Part shown: positions 1-9,418 of the stretch, one piece after another | How the letters are laid out: every line of letters starts with the position of its first letter | How positions within the stretch are numbered: position 1 is the stretch's first letter | Made by a program: the position numbers and the translations under genes | Notes under the pieces: model-generated | Database searches by the model: none | Told to the model about the DNA's origin: nothing | Seen by the model: the letters and a program-made list of their open reading frames with translations, nothing else | Source of the DNA: Saccharomycopsis malanga | Taxonomy: Eukaryota > Ascomycota > Saccharomycetes > Ascoideales > Saccharomycopsidaceae | Assembly (NCBI GenBank): GCA_004014935.1 | Contig: CP025323.1 | Location: forward strand, 2,170,001 to 2,234,000 | Direction of reading: 5' to 3' | DNA length: 64,000 nt

Positions 1-246
1 CCTTGTCTCAATAGCAACCAACCCCTGTGATTCTAGTTCAAGTATCTTTGTTGCTTTTAATTGGGGCTGTTCAATCACTTTATCTGTATCACCATTTATT
101 GTAGTGAAAACCGTTCCGTCATTTTGAATCTTTCGCTGCTTATCAAGCACTTTCTGACTTTCTAATTCCGTCTTGACATACTTTATAAACTTCTTATCAA
201 GCACCTTAATAACCAAAACATTTTGTTTTCTTGTAGGTACCATCAT
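1..246 (-). CDS. TRM12: TRM12/TYW2-like tRNA wybutosine-synthesis protein, 5' part only
   Basis: An open frame of 82 codons starts with two consecutive ATG codons at 246 and runs off the left edge, so this is the N-terminal part only. TRM12/TYW2 transfers the aminocarboxypropyl group of S-adenosylmethionine to the modified G37 of tRNA-Phe in wybutosine synthesis. The visible part matches the family's N-terminal segment: a basic 'DKKFIKYVK' stretch, then 'LESQKVLDKQRKI' and 'DGTVF', aligning with remembered human TYW2 'REYLERQKLFD...DGSV'. The catalytic Rossmann domain lies outside the window. The identification rests on this short stretch alone; a different N-terminal domain of a methyltransferase-like protein is possible. 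Confidence 0.62.
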   Translation of the reverse strand, partial: MMVPTRKQNVLVIKVLDKKFIKYVKTELESQKVLDKQRKIQNDGTVFTTINGDTDKVIEQPQLKATKILELESQGLVAIETR

Positions 247-1486
247 TGTGATGGTTATCTCACTTTCAACATACCTCAAGATTTTTGGTCGCTGAAATTT
301 TCACTTTTTTTCGCCTATTCAATGGCCGTGAAGACCAAGATTTCATAAAATGGTTGCTATATTATTAGCCGCTGTGATGGTTTGTCTTTGGTATTTAGTT
401 TACTCTTACTGATGGTTTCATTTAAGTAATTTTAAGAATAGAGTGTAGAAGCATTTAAGAATAATTATATTGATTTAGTTCTTATTGGTTAGCTCAGAGT
501 TTTTATTTTGTTACATTACTTTTGAAACTGTTTAAGGAAAATGATAATATTCTTAGCAGTTTCTTGATTGAACAATTGATTTAAAGAAAATTCTCACGTT
601 ATAAGTGCCCAATAAACTATGATTTAATATCGTACTGTAAATTATTATCATTTGGAATTCTGATTTTTTATTCAAAAATACCACAACTTGGAAATTGTGA
701 AAATCGTATTGGTAATCTACAATTTTCATTTGAAGTTTAGCTAAAGTAGCAAAGTATTAAACTTCAAAGCATTGCTAATCAACAATTTCCTAGCTGTATT
801 CTAAAAAACAGACTGGATGTTGAATTTGTCTTATAAATGCTATATAGCGCAAAATTCAAATTTCAATGTTCAGACCACATTCTACAGAATTTGAACCATA
901 GTGAAAATCCAGAATTTGCCAAGACGTCTTCTTGATCAAATCTTACCCAAAGCTTCAAAAACAAGTGCAGTTTGTATATACATTTTAACAATTCAGTAGC
1001 TGAAAGTTATACTAATCAGGCCCTTTTAAACCATTTGTAAATTTGTTTTGAGCTTTTTTCAAAAATCAGTTTGAAAACTTGAGTGAAACCATTATTGAAA
1101 TCAGTCAAAGCGCCATTATCAGCACTACATATCGACTGGTAAGTTATGGCACTCAGCCCTATTTGATTTGAAAAGTCGAGCAACTAGGTTTTCTTTTGGA
1201 TACCTGAAGTGTTGGATTTCCTTATTGAAAAGTATGATAGATTTGGTGATTGAAGGTTTGCCACCTCATTGATCAAGTTTTGCTGAAAGATTTGATTATT
1301 TAGCAAGTTATTTGTCAAATTGTTTGGCGCAAAGTTTTATTGAAAGGTTTAATTATTAATTTAAATGATTAATAATCAAATCAATCAAATATCTTCGGTA
1401 ATTGGTGTTTGTTGTATGTTTTTGATGTTGGCTTGAATGGAATAAAATAAAGCATGGACGAGCCAATTGAAGTATTACTAAACATG
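247..1486. other. Intergenic, AT-rich; upstream region of the TRM12-like gene
   Basis: About 1.2 kb between the TRM12-like start and the 3' end of the snapin-like gene. No ORF, RNA gene or copy of the dispersed repeats was recognised. It is AT-rich unique-looking DNA. Confidence 0.6.
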
Positions 1487-1923
1487 CTACATTCCTTCCA
1501 CAGTGTCTAATGTGGTTTGAACTCTTGTTTCTACAACTTTCAAGACAGCTACGATCCGAGCCAATCTACGCCGGAGAGAGTTTATTCTTGATATTAGGGA
1601 GTTTGCGTCGACAACAGAGATGTTTTGGTCGTAATTATTTAATTCTACGGTATTAGTATTGAATAGTTTTACCAGTCTAGAAAATACATACTTTTTTCTA
1701 AAATCTTCAATCTAGAAACCAAAATGAGCTGGCTTTCTTGCAATTGCATCAATTTTCCAGAAAGCACATCCAACGAGGGGCCAATGATACCTTGAACAAC
1801 CAACTCAATAGGATGAACATCGGAGCCAGTGAGATTTGTATCAACGGTGACTATCGAGTGTTGGTCGGACGTATTGAACGGCCTAGAAAAACTAAATGTG
1901 CCTTGAGGAGTTGTGTCAGACAT
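1487..1923 (-). CDS. SNN1: Snapin/SNN1-like BLOC-1 subunit (two exons)
   Basis: Exon 1 is 1692..1923 and exon 2 is 1487..1644, joined across a 47-nt intron (1645..1691) with donor GTATGT, branch point TACTAAT and acceptor TAG. The spliced product has 129 residues and stays in frame (A|AA lysine codon). Unspliced, the frame would stop after 84 residues. The C-terminal two thirds is a predicted coiled coil. 'LQESQLILVSRL' and 'LRRRLARIVAVLKVVETRV' line up with snapin 'VRESQVELREQI' and 'ARRRVVLVNNILQNAQERL'. Snapin/Snn1 is a subunit of BLOC-1, which acts on endosomal maturation. It is divergently transcribed from MME1. The assignment rests on remembered family sequence; the exon structure is seen directly. 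Confidence 0.65.
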
Positions 1924-2099
1924 ATTATTGAGCTATTTTGAATACTGGTTATTAAACAAGCAACCGAGTTGAATATTCGCTAAATAATTAGCAAAATTGA
2001 TAATTGCTCAAGCCACCAAATTGATTATTCACTAAATAAATAGCAAATCGATAACACCACTGCCATACTATAATACCAGCCAATTACTTAAGAGTGGGT

Positions 2100-2105
2100 C
2101 ACGTG
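2100..2105. promoter_or_regulatory. CACGTG E-box upstream of MME1
   Basis: A palindromic CACGTG hexamer (Cbf1/bHLH-type site) lies about 90 bp before the MME1 start in the 272-bp divergent spacer shared with the snapin-like gene. Function is inferred from the motif only. Confidence 0.35.
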
Positions 2106-2195
2106 CGTGGAAAATTGGGTGGAAAATTTTCAGAATCTATGGCAGTATGATGTGGTAAAGTTTAGGGTTCTGATGAAGAGGATAAAAGAACATAG

Positions 2196-3485
2196 ATGAA
2201 GATTGGAGAGCCGAACTTATGGGGCGATTTGGAAGGATATAGACCAGACCATTTTGAACACAAGACGCTATTTCCAATGGAGGCCAAATTGGGTGTAGCA
2301 TTGTTAGGAAGGTTTTCTGAGGCCACGCCGGACGTGCATGCGAGCGAAATAGCGACTGGAGCGTCGATAATTACAGACTCAGACCATGTGGAGATTTCGC
2401 CCGGAAACAGCGACAAAACGGTGCCTACGGGCCATCCCATATGGCATTGTATGGTAGGCGGTTTGATTGGAGGGGCTGTGGGGGATAGTTCTATGCATTC
2501 TTTAGACACTGTAAAGACCCGGCAGCAAGCCGCTCCTTATATTGCCAAATACAAAGGTACTGTAGGGGCGTATAAAACCATCTTTCTTCAGGAGGGGTTT
2601 CGTCGCGGTTTGTATGGAGGCTACGGTGCTGCCATGCTAGGCTCCATACCCAGTGGTGTAATTTTCTTCGGCACTTATGAGCTGGTGAAACGTAAGTTTA
2701 TCAACGATTACCATTTGAACGAAACATTCACGCATTTGTTTGCGGGTTTCTTGGGCGATCTTGCCACAAGTTTTATTTATGTCCCGTCCGAAGTGTTGAA
2801 AACTCGGCTCCAACTCCAGGGCCGGTACAATAATCCATTCTACAATTCGGGCTACAACTACAAGGGGCTCACCGACGCCATTGTAACAATCGGCAACAAA
2901 GAAGGTTGGCGTACTTTTTTTTCTGGTTATCGTGCCACGTTGTTCAGAGATTTGCCCTTCAGTGCCCTCCAACTTGCTTTCTATGAGAAATTCCGCCAGT
3001 TGGCTTTCGCAATCGAGGGAAAATATTCAAAAACCTCAACAATAGACGATTTATCTTTGAAATCCGAAATCGCCACCGGCGCAGCAGCTGGTGGTATCTC
3101 CGGTATCCTCACAACTCCTTTAGACGTCTTCAAAACAAGACTCCAAACCCAAAACCCAGCGAAAAGCCCCGGCATCGACTTCAAAGTCAATACAATCTCC
3201 TCTGCAATAGCCAAAAAACCACTCCCCCATTCGCCCATAACAACTCAAACTAAAAGCTACACCATAATCCCAAGCACCGCCCGCCCGGCAATCCTAAACA
3301 CTTCCTCCGTGTTCAAAGGCCTCTACATAGTCTACCAAACAGAAGGTATACTTGGCTTGTTCAGCGGCGTCCAGCCCCGTTTCATCTGGACCAGTATTCA
3401 AAGTAGTATCATGCTTTTGTTATACCAGCAGACTTTGAAAGGCCTCAGCCGTCTAGAAGACGCCAACAACTCCAAATTCACCTAA
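2196..3485 (+). CDS. MME1: Mitochondrial carrier, MME1 (YMR166C)-like magnesium exporter
   Basis: 429 residues with the three tandem repeats of the mitochondrial carrier family (SLC25). The three signature sequences are visible: '[10 protein letters not shown]' in repeat 1 (residues about 100-110), '[10 protein letters not shown]' in repeat 2 (about 200) and '[10 protein letters not shown]' in repeat 3 (about 308). Six inner-membrane helices are expected. 'VIFFGTYE' and '[13 protein letters not shown]' match the Mme1/YMR166C branch. Mme1 exports Mg2+ from mitochondria in S. cerevisiae. The protein is longer than the usual 300-370 residues, mostly through an N-terminal extension and an insertion near residues 330-365 between helices 5 and 6. 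The ATG at 2196 is the first in frame. Confidence 0.8.
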   Translation: MKIGEPNLWGDLEGYRPDHFEHKTLFPMEAKLGVALLGRFSEATPDVHASEIATGASIITDSDHVEISPGNSDKTVPTGHPIWHCMVGGLIGGAVGDSSMHSLDTVKTRQQAAPYIAKYKGTVGAYKTIFLQEGFRRGLYGGYGAAMLGSIPSGVIFFGTYELVKRKFINDYHLNETFTHLFAGFLGDLATSFIYVPSEVLKTRLQLQGRYNNPFYNSGYNYKGLTDAIVTIGNKEGWRTFFSGYRATLFRDLPFSALQLAFYEKFRQLAFAIEGKYSKTSTIDDLSLKSEIATGAAAGGISGILTTPLDVFKTRLQTQNPAKSPGIDFKVNTISSAIAKKPLPHSPITTQTKSYTIIPSTARPAILNTSSVFKGLYIVYQTEGILGLFSGVQPRFIWTSIQSSIMLLLYQQTLKGLSRLEDANNSKFT

Positions 3486-4020
3486 ACATTCTTGTCAGCT
3501 CTCTTATACACTTTTCCTCTTCTGCATTTTCCTTCTTCTCTACTCTCATATACATTTTCTGGCAACCCTTGTCCTGTATTATACTGCCATGTTCAATATT
3601 CCTTCTTTTGTAAGCATTTCAGTTTGTTTCACTTTTTGCCTATAGAGTAAATGACCTCACTCTGCCTTTTATTCGAATATCAGCCACTAAAATGAGACTG
3701 TCCTTGTTGCTTTCAGTTGATCAAAAAGAGTGTATATATTGCTTTGTCAGTGGTACTTTGGCGCTTATCGGTTGTTAGACAATCAAAAATCAAAGTTTGA
3801 AGTATAATTTTTTGTCTGTCCATGTTTTGTAATCATGACAACGCAAATGACCTTCACTTATTCATTATTGTTCGTCTTTTTTACATAACTTATGCTGTAC
3901 ACTTTTTTATCAGATAGTCTCATGTCATTTCAGTAGAATAAAAAACAGCTGAGTCCTGCCTTTTTCAACCATGATTTTTTCGCAATACATTGCTCAAATA
4001 ATAATAATATCTAATATCAA
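3486..4020. other. Intergenic 3' region of MME1
   Basis: T-rich 3' flank of MME1 (T runs directly after the stop), then AT-rich DNA without a recognisable gene up to the repeat block that starts at 4021. Confidence 0.5.
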
Positions 4021-4062
4021 GATGGCTTTGTATTGAATGGAGAAAGAGTAAAACGATAGCTC
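4021..4062 (-). repeat. R3 repeat, 3'-end fragment
   Basis: Matches the R3 terminal segment ('TTTGTATTGAATGGAGAAAG') in inverted orientation to the fragment at 4081, so the two form an imperfect palindrome of about 140 bp. Confidence 0.5.
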
Positions 4063-4080
4063 ACTAGTCTTTTTTTAAGA

Positions 4081-4178
4081 CTCACTATTCCACCTTTATT
4101 TTAGTCTTCTTCTACTCTTTTATATAGCCAGTTATCGTTTTACCCATTTTCTGTTTAATACAGATTTATCACAATATT
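4081..4178 (+). repeat. R3 repeat, 3'-end fragment
   Basis: Contains the R3 end: 'CTTTTATATAGCCAGTTATC', then the ACCCATTTTC and AATACAGATTT blocks. It shares these with the R3 copy at 14965..15320 (opposite strand) and the fragment at 23475. Confidence 0.6.
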
Positions 4179-5330
4179 ACATAATAATAATAATACAATT
4201 CTTATAATTTTTGGCAAAAAAGTAACTAAAGTTTATCATCAACTACAGTCAATATACAACTTCCATAAGTGTGTAATAAAGCAAATCAGAAACTGGAACA
4301 GCGAAAAGACAAAAAATAAAAGTCAAAGTAACATCAAAACATTTGCAACTTTGAGTTGAATAGGAATAAATGTTTTTATAAAACGGCCTCCCCTCGACAA
4401 AGATATAAAACTTACTTACAAGCACATTACGCTTTACCGAGCCCCATAAAATATTCAATGTATCACTGAAGTTGAAGTATGCTGGTCTGAAAATATTAAA
4501 TGATTATTATCAAATGTCAGTTCGCCTGAGAACCTATAATAAACCATACCTTTTTTAGCTCGAGAGGTACGCGTTTCTTTGGAATAAAAGTTCTTCAAAA
4601 TCCTAAAAAAATCACAAATAAGTCTAAAAGCAAACTGTGGAATAACATTAAAAAAAAAAAAAAAAAAGAAAAAATCAGTCTCTGAAGGGTTAAAAAATAC
4701 GGTTTTTAACAAATTATGTGTTATTTTCTTCAAAATGATACTTTCTCAGTATTTGATACTTATAAAAGCCAAATCCTAAAACAAAGTACACAGAATAAAA
4801 CTCCAGGCTTTAAACAGTATAGAAAGATAATTTTGTATGGTTTGGGTTGCGGTGAAGACTTTAAACAACTCATTCAAAAAATCAACTTTTTGTTTAAAAT
4901 GACATTTTTCTGTTTTTATGAGAATTTCTGCAGAATTTTAATAATTTTTTATTATAAACTGTACTTTAATATAACAAAAAAATTTAGAATATCATTTGAT
5001 GTTTTTTCAAATAAGATTAAACTGTATAGCACTAGTTTAATCCAGTAAAACATCTGATAGGCACATCAAAACGTCAAGAGCGCGAATCGAGTCCCAAAAC
5101 CCAAAGTGAGGAACGCCACACTTGTTTTCCACGCTATTTTGCGTGGCGCATGGTCCAACCAACTTGGCCACATGGGAATAGTAATGTATTCCATATAGGC
5201 ATATTTTTGAATATTTCTTTAGTTTCCGAGTGTACATTTTAGTAATTAATATGCCCATTTTTTCCAAGTGTATAAGCAAAAATGAAAGGGTTATTTGGTG
5301 AACAAGAGACACCACATTGGAATAAGATAC
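4179..5330 (-). mobile_element. R2 dispersed element, longest copy (class-II tRNA-like head)
   Basis: Reading on the minus strand, a conserved 5' segment (about 5190-5330) precedes a tRNA-like block at about 5055..5180. That block has an A-box-like 'GGCCAAGTTGGTTG', the palindrome CCACGC-AAAATA-GCGTGG and a B-box-like GGGACTCGATTC. A body of about 850 bp follows, containing 'AAATGATACTTTCTCAG' at the 4730s (plus-strand reading). It ends in a short (TTA)n-type run at 4182..4195. The same blocks recur at 22465..23365, 37370..38165, 45385..45947 and 63560..64000. Frames across it are short and not conserved between copies. Confidence 0.65.
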
Positions 5331-6301
5331 TCAAAAACCTCTTGATCGTCACATATATCGGTAAATCCGATGCCTAAAAATCAACTTGAGACGTGCTGAC
5401 AAGTTGATTTTACCTACGTATGGGTTATATGTTCAAGATATTATAGGTAATGCTTTAAATTGGTTAAAAAAAAAAATAATGATATGTTATAATTCAAGCC
5501 CAGTAAGTTTCAGTTTCGTTATTTCCAAAATATAGTCTAGGATAAATTAAAATTTACCTTTTATTTTTTTTTCAACGTATAGACTTGAACCCACTAAACT
5601 GCTCAAAAGTTTTTAAAATTGAAATATCCTGAGTGCATTTGCTCAGTTTATTAATTTGTCTCACCAAAGCGTTGTTGAGGTAAGCCATTTTCAATATAAA
5701 TGAATATAGATACGTTGTGTCTGTCTTAAGGGAAATAGTAAAGCCCAACGGGAATACTCAATATATTTTCTACAATATCTCAATGGTTATATCTGTTCTA
5801 CTTGAGTAGTAAGCTCTAGACTGTCTAGAACCTTTTTTGAACAATCACTTGACGGTTATCAAGTATTTTCCATATTATGTGTTTTTAGCTAATATACGTC
5901 TCATTTACATTCTTTACCAGCAATTTCTGGATAACCAAACAAACTGTTTATTGACTACCTCAAACAACATGTTATGGCCTTACCAACCCCTTAAGACATT
6001 TGGTTGACCCGCCACCGCGCATTGTCCTTGGAACGGCGAAAAAGCCAACTGAAATGCGATTTCGCTAAAGCGATCCACCAGAGGCTAAATTGACAAGAGA
6101 ATACACATAAAAGCGCTAAGAAACACAGAGCTTGGAATTAAGTGCGAGGGCAGCAGTACATTCGCCAGGTATTTGATTATTATTTTTGCAGGGAATTGTT
6201 TGGTAATTGGCCGGCGGTATTACAGTTCGATTGTGCAAGGTGCAATATAGGTAATTGGAAAGGAAACATTGGGTAGATAAACAGACGGGTCCACATATGA
6301 C
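5331..6301. other. Intergenic, ICE2 upstream region
   Basis: About 970 bp with no gene recognised. It includes poly-A/T runs and, next to ICE2 (about 6000-6100), a more GC-rich stretch with 'GCGATTTCGCTAAAGCGATC', which probably belongs to the ICE2 promoter. Confidence 0.4.
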
Positions 6302-8086
6302 ATGAAGCAAATACTTGGTATCAGAAAGACTATCAAGTCTGTGTTTTCGGTCATTTATATGATCCAGGTGGTTCTCACGATTCCGTTGTCTTTTGAGGTT
6401 GGGGGGAATGAGTGTGGCTTGGCTTTTTCTCTCACCATCTGCTTATTATATGGTGTTCTCAACACTCTTCGGATAGTGTCGGTATCTCATAAGAGATTCA
6501 AGGTGTTACGGTTTGTGTTCTATTTGCAGCATTTGTTCATTCCTTCGTTGCTAATCTTCTTTCTCAGCTCTTACACCACCAGCTATAATTTCGGTTCTCT
6601 TTACAATATAGGCGTGGGTGTGACGCCAAAACATGTCCAGCCACAGCTATACAGTGCAAAGCTTCAGAATTATTTCAACACCTATATTCTTGTATGGAAC
6701 TTTGCGATCAAAAACTTGACGGCGGTGTTTATTATATTCGAGGGCATTTGTTCTCTACTTTTGATCCAGGCCATTGGCAAATCATTCACCTGGTTGATCT
6801 ACAAGTCCGAAAGCAGAAAAAACAACAATCCTTCCACCACAAGCAGCAATAATAACGAGTACAAGGTGTTGTTAAACTTGCTAGTGAGTGGAACAGTGCT
6901 CACTATTTCGTTCTATTTTCTATACAACATTTTCATCATTCCCAATTTGAGCATCAATTTGTTTTCCTCCACATTGCTAGGCTCCATCATAACGTATTGT
7001 TTGGGCCTATCGTTGTTTGGCATCTTGTCATTTAAAGGGACATTGATTGAATCGGTTTTGATCTTCTCCTACATTGTCAAATGTATCTACCAAACCTTTC
7101 CTGAACTAACCATCTCCACCAACGACCAAATCAACGAACTCATAACAAAAACAACCTCCAACTTCAAAAAGGAGTTTGAGAGTAATATTTTCAACTTGAA
7201 AAATTACGGCTTTTCCAAAAACTTGTTTGAAAACTTGTACCATTCGAATCTCAAGCATTATCTAATCAGCGAGGAAACCCAAGATTCCCTAACGAAAATG
7301 TTCGAAAGCTCTTTCAATATCAATTACAACTCAACAATGCCGGTCATGCTTGGTAATGTCAAGCTTTTCTGTAAATTGCTCACTCTCAATTTGACAAATT
7401 CGTTCTTTTCTCTCTTCATATTCATGGTAGATGCTGCCCGGTACTTGACAGTACTGTTGGTTTTCAACCTTGCGTATCGAATCCTCGTCTTTTACGCTGC
7501 AACCAGAATCATTCCTGCCTTGAAAAGGTCCATAAAAAACGGCCTGTTGGCCAATTCAATCGTCGATACCGACTTGCCAGAGTTGAAACAAAACATGTTT
7601 TCTGACGATGAGGACGACGTGGCAGAATCTAGAGATAAGGTTGAGAAATTGTATGCTTTAGAAGCAACCCCAGAACCTGACGCTTTCTCCATATCTTCTA
7701 GTTCTGCCACCCCTACACCTTTCAATAAACGCAGATCCAAGAAAAAAACCAGTCTACTGGCCCCCTCAACTCCTCAGCCCAATTCCTCTTCAGTACATTC
7801 AAAAGCCAGCCGAACAAGTCTTCTGCGAACCTCAAGCTACGAAACTCGCTTGGACAAAACAAGATTCATATACTCGTACTCTCCCTGTGTCATCATCGCT
7901 GTTTACACCAACTTGATGCTTCTTCAGCGGAACGAAATTGACCAGAACTTGATAATATGGGGCTGGTGGATGCAGCATCCTGATGATTGGCTTGTTGTCA
8001 ACCAAATACAATTCTGGAATTGGCTAAACATGCTTTTGCTTCTAGGTCTTTACACTCTCGAGCTATTCAGCGATGGCGACGACTAG
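6302..8086 (+). CDS. ICE2: ICE2, ER membrane protein
   Basis: 594-residue polytopic membrane protein with about eight or more hydrophobic segments. Family hallmarks are the N-terminal 'LTIPLSFEVGGNECGL', the 'LYSAKLQNYFNTY' region and the C-terminal 'WGWWMQHPDDW' followed by 'QFWNWLNMLLLLGLY'. Ice2 is an integral ER protein of yeasts. It supports cortical ER structure and inheritance, and regulates phospholipid synthesis by restraining the Spo7-Nem1 phosphatase. A hydrophilic loop (residues about 435-520) is Ser/Thr-rich and acidic and carries the usual length variation (S. cerevisiae protein about 490 residues). The ATG at 6302 places a hydrophobic segment near the N-terminus. Confidence 0.85.
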   Translation: MKQILGIRKTIKSVFSVIYMIQVVLTIPLSFEVGGNECGLAFSLTICLLYGVLNTLRIVSVSHKRFKVLRFVFYLQHLFIPSLLIFFLSSYTTSYNFGSLYNIGVGVTPKHVQPQLYSAKLQNYFNTYILVWNFAIKNLTAVFIIFEGICSLLLIQAIGKSFTWLIYKSESRKNNNPSTTSSNNNEYKVLLNLLVSGTVLTISFYFLYNIFIIPNLSINLFSSTLLGSIITYCLGLSLFGILSFKGTLIESVLIFSYIVKCIYQTFPELTISTNDQINELITKTTSNFKKEFESNIFNLKNYGFSKNLFENLYHSNLKHYLISEETQDSLTKMFESSFNINYNSTMPVMLGNVKLFCKLLTLNLTNSFFSLFIFMVDAARYLTVLLVFNLAYRILVFYAATRIIPALKRSIKNGLLANSIVDTDLPELKQNMFSDDEDDVAESRDKVEKLYALEATPEPDAFSISSSSATPTPFNKRRSKKKTSLLAPSTPQPNSSSVHSKASRTSLLRTSSYETRLDKTRFIYSYSPCVIIAVYTNLMLLQRNEIDQNLIIWGWWMQHPDDWLVVNQIQFWNWLNMLLLLGLYTLELFSDGDD

Positions 8087-8273
8087 TCGCTTACTTTTTT
8101 ACATTCTTATACATGCCTGCTACAAGTTCTGCTTTTCCCTTGTGTATTATACGTACAACATATCTTCATTTTGTTTAATACCACTTGTTTTGTTCTCGTT
8201 GAAATATAGATTTGACCTTTGTTTAGTGTAATGTTATTTTAAAAAATGTTTTGTAATATAGCCGCTGGCCACA

Positions 8274-8590
8274 GGGCCATATGGCTCAGTGATTAGTGTT
8301 TTCGAAGAAAAGGACCTGACAGGATAATATACTGAATAATACTCTCAAACAGGAACACATGAGCGATTCTCAACATGACACTTTACACGCTGCTTTTTAT
8401 GATGCTGAACGTGATTTCACAGGCAAGTGCAACTGTCTGGAACACGATCTAGACCAAAGTCTAGTGGTTGCTTTCAACCAAGTGGGTGAGAAGATTATGA
8501 TAAACAGGACATGAAGGGCTTATCAAGTCACTAGCACGTATATACGAAACTGATATGTACTGGGCTCGAAATATATGATATTATTATATA
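8274..8590 (+). mobile_element. R1 tRNA-derived repeat, near-complete copy
   Basis: Begins with the tRNA-like 'GGGCCATATGGCTCAGTG' (A box TGGCTCAGTGA). The B-box region is decayed ('GAGCGATTCTC'). The CTAGAC-CAAA-GTCTAG hairpin is intact (about 8451), as are the 3' core 'TACTGGGCTCGAAATATA' and a short ATT-type tail. It is 317 bp long, just downstream of ICE2. Confidence 0.65.
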
Positions 8591-8827
8591 GAGAGAAAAC
8601 TTTCATACATATATGTCTTCGTCGTGTTATAATCTTTCGAAGATAGCTATAATATAAGAACATTTTCATGAAACCACGGTGGAAGAGTAGTATTTATAAT
8701 GAAAAACTCATATAACACCATCAGCCGCTCTGTCAGTATCACATAGAATAATCTGACACCTGTTGGCCAAATATATATATACACAAAGCTACAAAAAAAA
8801 CTTTGAACAATCCAATCAAAAGGGCCA

Positions 8828-8911
8828 GGACAACTACTGTGTCGAATACACTTTTTCTCTATATTACAGGACAACTACTGAGTCGAGTACACTTTTTCTA
8901 TATATTACAGT
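8828..8911. repeat. Two-copy direct repeat, about 42 bp
   Basis: Two tandem units, 8828..8869 and 8870..8911, each beginning 'AGGACAACTACTG' and ending 'CTATATATTAC' or a close variant. They differ at only a few positions. No function is evident. Confidence 0.7.
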
Positions 8912-9161
8912 CTCTTGATATGCATTATTGTATTCTAAACACACGCCTATTCTGCCATTAGACAATCTTCGGCGCAACGCTATTTTACATATAGACCAAA
9001 AATCAACTTTACTAGTATTTAAAAATGATACATTGAAGACACATTCTTCTATAAAGTCTTCTATTAAACGACTTGTCCTTACCCATCTATAGACATTATT
9101 ACTATGGACCCGCACATGTCACGCTAGACTCACGTAACCCCGCTTGAACATACAGCGGCTG

Positions 9162-9167
9162 CACGTG
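9162..9167. promoter_or_regulatory. CACGTG E-box upstream of the LEU3-like gene
   Basis: 'GCACGTGACC' about 250 bp before the LEU3-like start. It is a typical Cbf1-type site; S. cerevisiae Cbf1 acts on sulfur and respiratory genes. Role here is inferred. Confidence 0.35.
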
Positions 9168-9418
9168 ACCATCTTTAAAATTCTACCTCTGTGAAGAAAT
9201 CTCAATGTAGAAGGTTGGTGGTTATCTTTGATGGGAAAACTGGGTGCGTATTGTTTTGCACAAGTTTATTGAGTGTCCATGGCATGGTAATAGCCAGGGC
9301 ATATTGATTTTTGTTGAGTGTGGGCATATAGAAGTGTTTTGAAACACTGAGTTTCAGCAGATTTCGGAAGTGTAATTATTGGTGGAAACAGAGAGAGAAT
9401 TTATTGGATCTTTACAGA

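Noticed and set aside
4021-4178. A stand-alone MITE with terminal inverted repeats
   Set aside because: The two arms are inverted R3 3' ends; the same arm occurs singly at 14970 and 23475, so the palindrome is better explained by two adjacent R3 fragments.
5037-5315. Frames of 70-115 codons with a shared 'CATQNSVE.KCGVPHFG' string (also at 22382 and 37901)
   Set aside because: They are translations across the R2 tRNA-like block. The frame is not kept outside that block and the starts differ, so they reflect a repeated DNA element and not a protein family.
9404-9418. Upstream start for the LEU3-like gene at 9404, and similarly for the frames at 14594, 41183 and 62509
   Set aside because: These are TTG or GTG codons; the first in-frame ATGs (9419, 14510, 41174, 62452) are preferred in a yeast nuclear gene.
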